Assembly: GCA_002270565.1 (NCBI GenBank)
Contig: NQMI01000184.1
Coordinates: 17,700 to 81,699, forward strand
Length of the DNA: 64,000 bases
Reading direction: 5' to 3'
DNA from: Stenocarpella maydis
Taxonomy: Eukaryota > Ascomycota > Sordariomycetes > Diaporthales > Diaporthaceae
Shown piece after piece: positions 13,043 through 23,895 of the stretch. The first letter of the stretch is position 1; every line of letters begins with the position of its first letter. The translations under genes and the position numbers were made by a program. The notes below the pieces were generated by a model. It worked only from the letters and a program-made list of their open reading frames with translations. It did no database searches and was not told the DNA's origin.

Positions 13043-13130
13043 GTGGTTTTGTTTTTAATCCGGTCGCAATTCCCTTCAAAAAAAAAAAGAAGAAGAAGAA
13101 GCTGCGGCGGTCCCTTCATACAGTCGTCAA
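13043..13130 (+). repeat. dispersed short repeat, copy B
   Basis: Same ends as copy A: GGTTTTGTTTTTAATCCGG at the left and GGCGGTCCCTTCATACAG at the right. The middle holds a run of A followed by a short GAA array, which explains its different length. Confidence 0.7.
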
Positions 13131-13146
13131 CGCTTCAAACCCCAGC

Positions 13147-13221
13147 TTTTTTTTTAGGGGGGGGGTTCAAAAAAAAAAAGGGAAAAAAAAAAGGGAAAAA
13201 AAAAGAAAAAAAAAAAAAAAA
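13147..13221. repeat. low-complexity T/G/A tract
   Basis: A run of T is followed by a run of G and then about 50 bases that are almost only A with single or triple G. It is intergenic and may be prone to assembly or length error. Confidence 0.85.
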
Positions 13222-13603
13222 GTGGAAACCGTAAAGTGTGCCCAAGCCTCCAAAACAAAGAATGAGATGCGTTCCTGGCCCGTCTTCAGTAAAACAAACA
13301 GTCTGCGGCGATGTTAGTCATGCTGGGCGCCCCGAGTGGGACTAGGATGCTATTAACCTTTGCGGGTACCGACGGACAGCGTGGTTGTCCCTGCCTGTGG
13401 TGCAAGCTTCTCGCCTGGTGCGGTTGTGACTGGTGCGCTGGCGCGGGTAGAGCCTAGCGTCGCGGAACCTTGCGTGAGGACAGGGACCAGGATCTATCTC
13501 GACGGTTGTAATAGCACTGTGCTAGCATGGGGAGAAACCGCCTCTGGTATGGGGGTCAGAGGGTAAGGTGGAATGGACCCCATTGGCGGCCCACCAACCT
13601 TTA

Positions 13604-15097
13604 TTAAAATTCGGGCCAGTTCAAAAGCTCGTGTAGTGAGTCCGAGTCGGGTGCCCCCACGCTGGTGGCGTCTCCAGGTGCTGCAGGCTGCTGCCCAGCC
13701 TGTGCATCCTGTTGTGGCACGCCCGCCGCGGCGTGGTCCAGGGCGAGGAATGGGATTTGTTCGTCGGCGACATGCAGGCCGCCTATGCCCGGGCTGGCCT
13801 GGCCAGGCATGGTGTGGTAGCCGAGAGCCGGCTGTGACGCCGTGGTAGAAGCTGGGCCCGGGTATTCCTGCATAGTACCGTCATAATAGACGGCCCAGGG
13901 GTCGTAGGAGCCGTAACTGGCCTGTGAGGCCACGCCTGGGCTTGCAGCTGGACCAGGCGATGCCGGCGTGCCATGCTCTGCCGCGCCAGGCCCCCAGGCA
14001 CGGCGGGCCTGGTCAATGACAAAGCTGAGGACAGACATCAGCAAGGCGAGCTGCTCCTCGGGGCGTGTTGTCGCCGCCCACTGCTCGACTCGCAGGTCGC
14101 GCCAGCGGTCGGTCGTACAGATGTTGCTGGCCAGGTCGACGAGGCTTTGGACGTCAGGCGGGTCGTCCAGGTAAGGCGAGGGTGGGCGTTGCTCTCCGGG
14201 GAACAGAATGTCCCAGATTCTGTACCAGCGCTGTTCCTGGTTGGTCCAGCTGCCACGGCAGGTTGCAGCAGCGTCCCGTATTCTGCGCTCTTGGTCCTCT
14301 GTGATTCCCGGGTAGTAGGGCGGCGGATCTAGAGGCTCGCAGATTCTCCCCTGAATATGTGCATCTCGGAGCTGTCTAGCCTCTGCAGGACGGCCGGGGA
14401 ACGTGGTGCCGCACATTGGGCAATGCACCACCTGGTTGTGAACCCTCTCCAGCAGATGTTGCCGCACGTCGCTCAGCCTCTTGAGCTGCTTGTTCAGGCA
14501 GTTTCTGTGCAGGTTCCTGTCGTGCAGGTAATAATGGCAAGCAAATAGCCGTGCTGGCTTGTTTGTCGGGTCGGATTTCCAAGCATGTGGAGCTTCAGGC
14601 TCCCCTTCGCGCTTCCGTTTCGAACCCCGGGGCGCCGGCTGGGCAGAGGACGTCCGCCCCGGGGGATAGAAAGCTCCAAAGCCGCCTGCGCCAGAGTTGA
14701 TTCCTCCGCTGCTGGACCCTTCTGGACCCTTGCCTGTGCCGTCCTGCTCGACGTCCTGTTCTTTGCAGTACAAGTACGGCAATGGGCCGGGCCAGGCTAC
14801 CAGGACAGCAAGCCTTGTCTGAGAAAGTAGCAAGTGTTCGGTTTCGCCTGTCATGTACTCGGAAGGACAAAGGACAAAGTGGGCTTCGAGGGCCGGGCTG
14901 CATGGTGCGGTGGAAGTGGTTTGTGAGACCAACTCGTCCGACCCAAGGCTGCAATCATAGACTGCACTGGACATCTTCAGTGGTTGAGGTGCTGTGGGGG
15001 GGGGTGTTAAGCGAGTTTCAATGAGAATGCCGTGTGGCGGACCGATCGCGACAACGTCAGACGGTCCAGTCCTCAGGTTACGCAACAAGGCGGCCAT
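13604..15097 (-). CDS. fungal C2H2-type zinc-finger protein, paralog 1
   Basis: Single open frame of 497 residues from the ATG at 15097 to the TAA at 13604. The core near residues 184-256 reads FACHYYLHDRNLHRNC, then SDVRQHLLERVHNQVVHCPMC and a later histidine/cysteine pair (AHIQGRIC). This is the degenerate C2H2 module of a lineage-expanded filamentous-fungal family. It is followed by the family block WYRIWDILFPGEQRPPSPYL. A basic KRKREGE segment just before the finger could be a nuclear localisation signal. The C terminus is alanine-, glycine- and proline-rich and looks disordered, consistent with a transcription factor. The first about 150 residues are poorly conserved-looking, so a downstream ATG (the MSSAVYD start) or an unrecognised intron is possible. 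It is transcribed away from a paralog at 16864. Confidence 0.82.
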   Translation of the reverse strand: MAALLRNLRTGPSDVVAIGPPHGILIETRLTPPPTAPQPLKMSSAVYDCSLGSDELVSQTTSTAPCSPALEAHFVLCPSEYMTGETEHLLLSQTRLAVLVAWPGPLPYLYCKEQDVEQDGTGKGPEGSSSGGINSGAGGFGAFYPPGRTSSAQPAPRGSKRKREGEPEAPHAWKSDPTNKPARLFACHYYLHDRNLHRNCLNKQLKRLSDVRQHLLERVHNQVVHCPMCGTTFPGRPAEARQLRDAHIQGRICEPLDPPPYYPGITEDQERRIRDAAATCRGSWTNQEQRWYRIWDILFPGEQRPPSPYLDDPPDVQSLVDLASNICTTDRWRDLRVEQWAATTRPEEQLALLMSVLSFVIDQARRAWGPGAAEHGTPASPGPAASPGVASQASYGSYDPWAVYYDGTMQEYPGPASTTASQPALGYHTMPGQASPGIGGLHVADEQIPFLALDHAAAGVPQQDAQAGQQPAAPGDATSVGAPDSDSLHELLNWPEF

Positions 15098-16863
15098 TGG
15101 TGTTGCTCAGAAAGAGGGAATCAAGAATAACGATAAGACTATTAGGCTCGGGTGAGAAGTTGAGGACCAGATTGGGCGGCTGGAAGTTGATAGCGGAGGA
15201 AAATAGCCGTTGGTCAAATCTTAGGTCGCGTACGCCATTGCACGCACGCACTTGCTCGAGCATGAGCAGCATACGTGTGTTGTCCACCACGGCGGCTGTC
15301 TTGGCGTACGGACCTGGGCAAAGATGCCGTTCGAGCTTGATAGACGACAAGGATAAAGAGCCACTGGGTTATCCCCAGCCTCTTGGGTGCTTTCTTGCTC
15401 CCGTTTACCTGAATCGGCGGTCTTGTGAGGCTGCGTGCTGATGCACTGAGACGGTGCTGTATAGATGATATGCGGTTTAGAAGAAACGGGGACCACGATC
15501 CTCGGCCTCCATCGTCGCCATACCCCATACCCGTGCCTCGCATACAAGATAACGCTCCTCGGGAATAAAGGTAGAAAAAGCCCAACCATCATGGCACGAG
15601 CACAGCAGCGCAACCGGCCGGCCTAAGCCTCAACCCAACCTCACCATCCGCAGTCGCGAGTGCCAGCACCAGCCACCGGCTCCAGGGCATCAAGTCAACG
15701 TAGTCGCTCACGCTCATGGCAGACCGGCTCCACTCTCCGCATAGACGTGTAGAAGCCTGGTTGAACGCGAATGCGCACTCCGGTCTCCTTTAGCGTATAA
15801 CGCTGCCGCAGATGCCTTGAGGCTCGCGTTTCCTTCTCCCAGCCATCTCCATAGGCCCATGACCGAACCCTCACCAGCCATACCTGCAAGCTATCCATCT
15901 CAACTGAGTGGCAATCGTGGGGCGCCAGCGGCGGTCGCTGCGCGAGATACTCTGGAGCCCATATGCCCCGCCATTGGTGACCCCTGGGGGACAGAACATG
16001 CAGGCTGCGCGCTTGAGCGACCGGCACCGTGACCAGACCTCAACTATCAACCACCGGCTGGTTGTTTCGCGGCCCCAAAACGAGGCGGAAAACAGAATGA
16101 AACAGGCGAGATCCCGCGGCGGCAAGGGCACCGTCCCAATTTGATAGATGCTTTGGAGCGGGGCCTGGGTCGAGGCCGAGTTAGTACACTTCTCATGAGA
16201 CGGGAGGCACAGCTCCGTGACAGAGAGCCTCCCGTGGGGTGGCTGCAGGAACAGTGGGTAGGGAAGCATGAGCTTGCACGCGCAGTACAGGGTCCACAGC
16301 CCCGTACTGACCTGTTGTAGATATTGAGGTACGTGGTTTTCGGCTAGACGGCTAGATGTGGGAGACGCAAAGTTAGAACAGACCGTTGATGTGGTGAACA
16401 ATAGGGTCCCTAGTCCGGTCTGGGTTACGAAGTCCATCCCGAGTACCTATCTGCTATGAGCTGAGCTTGCTAGCTGGTCGGGATGAAGACGAAGTAGTAC
16501 GTATCTCAGCTCTGATAGTGGTGTAAGAAGTCACAAGCTGTGCTCAGGGCCTCCGGGCCCCACCTGTGCTCCGTACACAGCTGCGTACTTTTTATCATGT
16601 CTCATGCGGGACACCCCCACCATTACGGCATAGGTGCTGTGGCTATGCATTGCCGCAAGTGCGTACAGTTAAATTTCTGGCATCTCGACTGGCCCACACC
16701 CTCAGACACTCATGCATGTCAGCCTGGGTTCTAAGTGCTGCGATTCCCACACCCATGAGCTTCTTTGGCTCCCAAGAACCGGACATGGGATTTTGAGCCT
16801 CATTGTCTCTTTCAAACGTCTTTGCCGGCATATCAAAGAGCATCCTATTCCATCTTTTGGGTG
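15098..16863. promoter_or_regulatory. divergent upstream region between C2H2 paralogs
   Basis: This 1.77-kb stretch separates the start codons of the two C2H2 genes and should hold both promoters and leaders. It contains a 188-codon minus-strand frame (15871-16437) with no recognisable domain and unconvincing composition, so it is not called. Confidence 0.45.
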
Positions 16864-18197
16864 ATGGTATCAACTTCTGGGCCCCCGGTACCGGGTGAGG
16901 CCGACGAGCCGATGTGGCAAAGCCTTTTCCCATCGCTAGAACTTGGTGAATCCAGCTTTGACTTCTCGCCGTCATGCTACTACACCTTCTCCGAGGATAT
17001 CGATACTGCTCCACACACTTTCACTCCGGAGCTGTGCCAGCCTGGACATGCGCCAAAAGGTGATGGACATCTATCCCCTTCGCAGTTTGATCTTGGAATG
17101 GAATTGTGAGTGACCTTAGTTGCGTTTTATTGGAAATTTTGCTGACGCCGTCTTCGTATAGTCCGAAGCCATTAAGCCCTGGCTCAGATATGTCACAAGA
17201 TTGCCCCACGTCAACAACCTCTTCACACTTCTTTTCCGAAGACCCTACCACTCTACCGCAAAAGAGTCAAATACATAAACCAGTCAAGACAGAGTTTGAA
17301 GAGTGCCATAGAACCACGACAGAGCCCCCGAAAAGACCCCGAACAATACCACAGCATGGCCAAGCGCACGACCCGGTCAAGAGAAAATATCAAGAGTGCG
17401 ATGCAAACACGATAGAGTCCCGGATAAAATCTCGGAAAATATCCGGCACAGAAGCATACCCGAACGTGCAGACAGGGAACAACTACGAGCGTGCTGGGCA
17501 TGAGATAAAGCCAGATACAGAAAACGGGGAGCAGACACGCGTCTCATTTGCTTGTCCCTTCCAGAAGCGATATTCATTCAAACATCACGATTGTTTGAAG
17601 TATGAGCTGCGTCGTGTCAAGGACGTCAAGCAGCACGTGTATAGGCGGCACAAGCAACCCGATTACTATTGCGCATATTGCCTTCTTGTCTTCAAGACTA
17701 GTGACGAAAGAGATAGGCATATAAGGAATAAGGACTGCAATAATGTGAGCAATTCTGGGTTTGAAGGCATAACGGAGGCTCAGAAGAAGGACCTCAACAA
17801 AAGCCCATCACGAGGGCTAAGTCCTGAGGACCGATGGTTCAGGATGTGGGATATCATCTTCCCAGGCAAGAAAAGACCCAATTCTGTGAGGGTGGGAAGT
17901 TATATGGAGGAGATGGTCCCATTGCTGCGTAACCTGTGGACCAGCAAAAACGGTAGAATCCTGGCCGAGGCTCAGAAAATCCAGGAAATGGAACTGAGCA
18001 GCGACCTCTTGAATAGTGTGATGGAATCGATATTCGAATGCCTTGGGGCTGAGGTAAAACGAACACACGAGAACCGTTCTCGGAATCAACAGAGTCTCAT
18101 GGATGAGCAATCGCCAATGGCGGCCACCCCATCTAGATTCTTCAACGAACCACAGCAGCTTCTTTTCGACGAACCTGATGCTCTGTTACGAATATGA
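16864..18197 (+). CDS. fungal C2H2-type zinc-finger protein, paralog 2
   Basis: Exons 16864-17105 and 17162-18197 are joined by a 56-bp intron (GTGAGT...GTATAG) that restores a phenylalanine codon. The product is 425 residues. The start chosen is the first in-frame ATG (MVSTSGPPVPGEAD); the frame is open further upstream without an ATG. The finger region at about residues 211-272 reads FACPFQKRYSF, VKDVKQHVYRRHKQPDYYC and later RDRHIRNKDC. WFRMWDIIFPGKKRPNSVRV follows, matching the block after the finger in paralog 1. A basic stretch KSRKIS precedes the finger and the N terminus is acidic and aromatic (FDFSPSCYYTFSEDID), as in activation domains. It is probably nuclear; the target genes are unknown. 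The paralogous pair suggests an old local duplication followed by strong divergence. Confidence 0.86.
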
Positions 18198-19377
18198 CGG
18201 GGCGGGGCTGGTGGGAAGTATGTTTCAACGACATTGCGAACCGGTTATTGATCTATTGTAGGTGCCACAGGGTCCATTCCCTTCGTCCATAACACGATCA
18301 TGCTCACACTTTTCATTCTTTACGATAGCTCTCAACAGAAGACAACAAGTTGAAAAAAAATCTTATTTTGCAAGCTCAACCTGGGTTGCCTGATGAGGGA
18401 TGAATACTGACAATTCACTGCTCGTAACTATATTGTAAGTTTTGGTCCACCCGAACGTGCCCAGTATACCTGCCCATTTTCTACCCCAATTAAACATTGC
18501 GCTTTACTGATGGCATAATGGTGTGTCAAGCTTCATTGCTGTTTTCTTTTGTGGGGTGAGGCACTCCTTCTTTGTACAAAGGCATGTTTCGAGTATCATG
18601 TTGGAGCTCTCAATCCATTGACTTAGATAATAATCTGAAGTCTAATGAAGAATTTTTCCTTTTTTTATGCATATGATATACTCTGGTTTCAGCATTTTAC
18701 AATGGCCTTAATGAATTTAGGCCGGAAGTCATGTTTTGCTATAGTATATGGAATGAGTGAAGCCTGGAAAGAACTCATTGCAACAGTCTAATGCGGCCCA
18801 GAGGCATCATTAAACTGTATTGGAATTCAGAGCTGTGCTAGTGGGCCAACTAATTGTAGGCATGATAAAGGAGAATCAACTCTCTGGAGTTGATGGCATG
18901 TAGTAGGCACATCACAGGATTCCAAGCCATTAATGTTACTTGTGATGTACACGTGATGGGTTATAAGGCGTAAACAATTAGAGATCTGGGCGCAAATCGT
19001 GGTTATATGAAAGGACTGAGCTGACACGCTTGATGCAAAAATACTACATTTTAGTAGTAAGGTTCTACAACTTAGTTAACCAATGCATTCTTTGTTCAAA
19101 AGCCCAAATTGCAGACCACGATTCCTAAAATATTAGCGCATATGGTCACATAATCAATAAATCAAAGTAGACGGCCTGCTGTCCAAAGTGAGCTCCTTCT
19201 TCACTCAATCGTTTATTGTATTTAGTTAGCAATTTACCAATGGGCACATAATTATGACTCAAACTCGTCTATTCTTCTATCCGTCTATCCTGCCATCTAA
19301 AACTTTTGGACCCACAATTCTAGTTAGTCCCGTTATTGCCTCGTTACTCCACGCATTCAAACTACCATTCAAAGGCC
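18198..19377. other. AT-rich convergent intergenic region
   Basis: The stretch lies between the stop codons of the C2H2 gene and the LysM gene and should carry the two transcript ends. It is AT-rich, with no open frame worth calling. No inverted repeats were noticed. Confidence 0.5.
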
Positions 19378-19956
19378 TTACAGCTCCGAGTTGCAGATAG
19401 GTATGTTGATAACCTGTCCAACCTGAAGCAGAAGGGGGTCAACGCCGGGGTTGGCAGCCTGGAGAGCATCCACGGTCAGCCCCAGGTTCGAGGCGACGAT
19501 AAAGAATGTGTTCCCAGCCACAATAGTGTAGGTGGCGGGGCCTTTCTCGACGCAGTCGTTGTCGGCGGAGGGCTTGGCGAGGCACGAGGTGTTGTCCGGG
19601 CTGCAGGGGTAGGTGGGGACCTTGAGGACCTGGTCCAGCTTGATGAAGCCCGGGTTGGCGAGGCTGTTGAGCTTCGCGATGTCGCAGATGCCCGAGGACA
19701 GCTTCTGCGAGATGATGGTCAGGGTATCACCGGACTTGACGGTGTAATTGACGACGGGTCCTGGGCTGCAGGTAACAGACGGCGCAGAGCTCGGGCTAGT
19801 TCCTGTGGGTGCTGTTGAGGTAGGCTGCGTGCCAGTGGGTTGCTGACGTGCGAGTTAGCCAAATTTGTGACTTGTGAAACAGCTGGGGGGATAGCTTACG
19901 GGCATAGCCGCAGCGAGGCCAGCGATGGCGAGGAGAGAGAAGATAGAGGTCTGCAT
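19378..19956 (-). CDS. secreted LysM-domain protein (effector-like)
   Basis: Exons 19900-19956 and 19378-19842 with a 57-bp phase-0 intron (GTAAGC...GTCAG) encode 173 residues. The start [19 protein letters not shown] is a clear signal peptide, which the first exon alone encodes. A threonine/proline/serine-rich linker follows, then two LysM modules at about residues 52-97 ([20 protein letters not shown]) and 124-169 ([20 protein letters not shown]). Each ends in VP or IP, and cysteines lie around and between them. LysM modules bind chitin oligomers. Small fungal LysM proteins with no other domain are usually secreted, and known ones shield hyphae or sequester chitin fragments from plant immunity. 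Whether this one does so is inference. A TATA-like site lies 155 bp upstream of the start. Confidence 0.93.
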
Positions 19957-20970
19957 TTTGGTAGAGGGTTTGATTGATGATGAAGAGTAAGGCTGTAAAG
20001 ATTGTATGGGGTGAGATTTGATGAGCGAATGTGATTCAATGTTGACTGTGGACGAGCTTGATGGTGATGACAAACTTCAAGATGATGTTCTGGTGCCAGC
20101 ACGCCGACTCTTATATAGAGGTCGGACTCGTACTGTCCTACAGAGCTGTGCGGTGACTGACCCCTTACCCGGAGCCGACGCGAACGCATGTTCGTCCAGA
20201 TTGACCCGCCAAGGCAAGATTGAGTGCCTCAAACTGTAATTGTATTGACTCGCGTGGCTTAGGCCTGGGGACCGCGAGGCCCTTCTCGTAATAAGAAGCA
20301 CCATGCTTGTCAGCATGATGCCTACATACCTACTGTGTTCGGAGACCCAAGGCAACGGAGAGACAAACAACCGCCAAGCAGCCAGGGGCGCTCCGGAGGA
20401 CAGTGCCTCCTCCTTGCGAGGCTGATATAAACTCTAAACTGCTCCCAACCGATTCGTCAGTTTTCACACCAACGGAGAACCCGATTGAGTTCGCCGAGAC
20501 TATTATGCGCCCCCTTTCCGGCCGGACTCGGCCCCGGATTTGGATTACTCGATCGGTGGCCGTCGCTAGGAGGCCGGGGACGTCCATGTCAATCAACGGA
20601 GAATACATCCTAGGACTATGAATCATTACGGTATATATTTTCGTATTTCCATCTTTGCAAAAGTCTATATTCGACGATTGAATCTTATCCAAAGCACGCT
20701 GGAGCCCGGCATGGACGTAGTCGAATGATGGAGCAAAAAATGCATTTGTGCGCCTGGCGCACCACATAACGTCTGCGGGCCCAGCTTTTCGAGACCATCC
20801 GTGCAGTACAAGCAATTGAGCATGCACCCAGAGGAAGGCTCTCCGCTAAGTATGCCTCTTGATTATTTGCTTCTTATCTTTTTCTCTTCACCTAGTATTC
20901 TTAGAGATTCGCGTTATTTAGTGTAAATCTTCATCCCATATATTATGAGGTCCTGGTGACCTCTCATTAC
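19957..20970. other. LysM upstream region plus uncalled open frame
   Basis: The first few hundred bases are the LysM leader and promoter. A minus-strand frame at 20330-20827 (165 codons) includes the segment IYTVMIHSPRMYSPLIDMDV and is less biased than random frames, but I recognise no family and it has no convincing start context. It could be a fragment of a lost gene. No call is made. Confidence 0.4.
20111..20120 (-). promoter_or_regulatory. TATA-like element of the LysM gene
   Basis: On the minus strand the site reads CTCTATATAA. It lies about 155 bp upstream of the LysM start codon, a plausible distance for a TATA box with a leader of about 100 bases. Only sequence and position support this. 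Confidence 0.5.
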
Positions 20971-22978
20971 CTATTCAATAGTTAAAACTTCTACCATGAT
21001 ATTTCTCTTCATTAATTCCATGATGGTAAGTCTTGGGTCAAAAAATGAAGCTTGATCCTCCCTACCGATGGGAAACCAGTAGGGGTATCCATTGCTATCC
21101 TTCCCTTCAAGCCAACCAGGAGGTAATGAAATATGTTCCAGACGGGGATCCTCCCATTGGGAGACTCCACTGTCGTGCACGAACCTTGGGCCGTTAAAGG
21201 CATTGAGACCGTGCCTAAATGTTGCTTTCCATCCAGGTGGGAATTGCCCAAGAATAGCCTCACCGTCCATGTAGATGGTCAAACTTGCCGATCATCCTGT
21301 GAACATTCCTTTCACCGTCCTTCCGAAGTACCATCAGCCGCCTGCAACCGAAAATTGCAAAGAGGCTGTCTCCTTGTCGACAGCCAATATAACCAAGGCC
21401 GATTTGTCCGTCTTCCATCCAACGACATGAATCTCTTTGGAACAATACCCGGATCACATGATTGAGGAGAGTCAGACTTTCCTCTGTTTCTGAGCCCGGC
21501 TCATCGGAATTTCGTACCCAATTCGCAAGCTCACGCATCGCAAAGTGGAGACTGGAGTGGTTACGGTATCTCGCCCCGTGCGCTCATACCAGAGGCTACC
21601 AAATAATCCCTTTGCCATGACGCTCAGCCTATTCGCGTGCCACAGCGCGACATCATTTCCCATGTGCTGTCTGAGAATATGCAATATTTCCTTCTTGAGG
21701 ATCCCTTGGGGACAATCTCTGTCCATGAGAGTCGTGATGCTGCTACCCAGCACTCCACATCGTACCCCGGCCACCTCAACAGTATGTCGGTCGACCAAAC
21801 GGAGAGATGCTGCAGCCTGTCCACTAGCCGAAGAGTATTGGCAAACTCTTGAATTCACACCAGTGTCTAGCCCCAGACTCTGCAAGTCTGATACCCACGA
21901 TGGCATGACGGCATTCTCACAGAGGCTCAGAATATCGAGCCTCTGCTCCTGGTGAAATATTTGTAACAGTAAATCCTTGTAGGTATCCTTCGCATTTTGT
22001 GAGTAGTTAGGTTGGATGCAGCTTGCAAGATGTGCCGGTAACATCCCCAGTAGGCCGTAGACCCTGTCGTGATCATTCTCACATTCACAGGCGCGACAAG
22101 CGTGAAGGACCTCCATAGTACCTTGATATGTCTTAAGGCACCCAAATTTGCAAACATTGAATAAGTTTCTCGCAAACTCAGTGTAGCTTCTTGCTCGTAG
22201 TCGCACGAAGCTGTCGATGAACCACATCGTGGCGGTGAGATTCGACCAGGGCGTGGTGTGATGTCCTGCAGCGACAACGCAAGATTTCGCAAGAGTGACT
22301 TCCTGGACAAACGTCATGTCTATGAACATGTGTGGTTCGAAGCAAGGAGTTTACCTGGCGGACCCAAAGCCCCTTGAACCATCGGCGGTTCAGTAACTTC
22401 TCGGCCGCTTGTATTCCTTGCTGTGAATATGGTAGCGCTTTGGCGCTACGTAAAAATTTCTGGTCTGCCGTGTGGACTGCGGTCCATATTCTGCGCTTTA
22501 GGTCGACTTCGACATTGAGCCCAGTGTATTCGATGGCATGGATGGCTGGTTGACTGTCATCTGCCTCTTCTCCAAGCCAAGCGACCACCATCTGAGTTTC
22601 TTCGTAAATCCTGGCCATCCGGGCGACCTCCCGCTCCCGCTCCAAGATATCTGCCTGGTTAATGCAAATGGAGTCACACTATATCGTTCGCTTGGAATTT
22701 GTACGTCTCATATGACGCAGAGCTGAGAAAAGATTTCGCCGAATTTTCATGGTCCCTATTGCATTATTTTCTCTTTGAACGATAGTGATCCGACCTGGGT
22801 TGTTTTGATCTCCCCATACGTACGATAAGGCTTCATATTTGGGATAATGCAAACTTCCAAAGGTAGATGAGTGGTTTTACAGGATCATCTCGCATCGGAG
22901 AGGTTCATGGAACTGGCCTAGTAGGAGTTCTATCAACCTAAATTCCGTGCCTCGTATAGCCGTATATTGATGTGACAT
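20971..22978 (-). pseudogene. broken HET-domain gene with C-terminal WW-like modules
   Basis: HET-domain proteins trigger fungal cell death on recognition of non-self. Here the ATG at 22978 opens a frame with the HET motifs YEALSYVWGD, then CDSICINQADILERE and ARIYEETQMVVAWLGEEADD. An intron at 22303-22354 follows LWVRQ and rejoins at EVTLAKSCVV. The coding sequence is interrupted four times: a TAA at codon 34 (22877-22879), a TAG at codon 100 (22679-22681) where the family has the tryptophan before CDSICINQ, and frameshifts near 21540 and 21290. Both nonsense changes fit C-to-T at CpA (CAA to TAA; TGG to TAG), the RIP signature. The C terminus resembles two WW domains in tandem (FPPGW...QWEDPRL and LPPGW...FFDPRL), an unusual partner. 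It is very probably non-functional. Confidence 0.9.
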
Positions 22979-23895
22979 GGTGGTCGTGGAAACAGTAATC
23001 GTGCAGGACCCTAGCACTTCACTGGACTTCAATTCGTGATTCTGATTCGAAGACTAGTACTTTGATCGGAGAATCTGTCTTTTCCTACTTCTCTTCCATG
23101 TTTTTCATTTTCAGATGCATGAATAAATAAATCCAACAACTCCATCAATCATTTACGAATGTATAAAGGGACCGCCGCAGCTCCTGTTTTTCTTATTAAA
23201 AAAAGGGGGGGGGGGTGTTGTGACCAGATTAAAAACGAAACCAGCTTGGCTGGAACCATGATGACTTTAAAGCCCACTTTCGGGACCAAGTCCTGCAGAC
23301 TGTTGCAGGTAAAAACCCCCACACTGTATAATAGTAAAAAGCTGGTAGCGCTTATCAGCAGTCGCAGTACACATACCCAGCTTTCTCCGTACGCATACCC
23401 AGTGGTATAAGAAATTAAGTGTGCAGCATACTTAATTTCCTTATACTCATAGCTCGCTAACCCCTACTAATAGCTTCTTAACCACACACTTAGGCCCTAT
23501 CTTACCCTTAGCTAGGTGTGTGGAAAGTCTATTAGGTGCGTAAAAGACCTACCCTAACCCTCTAGGCCTGGGCCCCTAGGCGCATGCACTTATCAGTGGC
23601 GTTGAAAACAGTATGCTTTTGGGGCGCTTTTAATTTCAGCCGGCCTTCACAGTGTGGTTTTCTTTTCCCCGCGCCGTTTTAGGTACCTATGTATCCCCTT
23701 ACGATTCTCAGCGCCTATGCAGATAAGTAGCTATCTGCCCAGCCTTAAACCCCTCAGCCTATTTAAATCGCTGACCGCAAGTCGTCGCTGACACAACTTC
23801 CAACACCGGCCAGTTTTTACCACCCACCACTGGCGATTTGAAGAGCATCAACGGATCGTCTAAGTCACGCCCTGGTCATTTCGATCTCCAAGAGC
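22979..23895. other. intergenic, TA-enriched, with a dispersed repeat
   Basis: Upstream DNA of two broken divergent genes. It contains dispersed repeat copy C. The stretch 23330-23640 is rich in TA steps and looks like RIP-altered repeat DNA. No gene seen. Confidence 0.5.
23152..23246 (-). repeat. dispersed short repeat, copy C
   Basis: Read on the minus strand it begins AGCTGGTTTCGTTTTTAATC and ends GCGGCGGTCCCTTTATAC then ATTCGTAAAT. The middle holds an 11-base C run next to a T run. It shares both ends with copies A, B and D. Confidence 0.7.

Larger units (their letters stand above)
12660..13603. other. intergenic with repeat and homopolymer tracts
   Basis: This gap lies between the stop codons of two convergent genes (GT90 plus, C2H2 minus). 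It contains dispersed repeat copy B and an extreme A/G tract, both listed separately. No gene seen. Confidence 0.6.

Noticed and set aside
15871..16437. 188-codon minus-strand open frame between the C2H2 genes
   Set aside because: No recognisable domain, and the position is a promoter region of two divergent genes.
23564..23580. CCCTAA-like bases suggesting an internal telomere repeat
   Set aside because: Only about one unit is present (CCTAACCCT); not an array.
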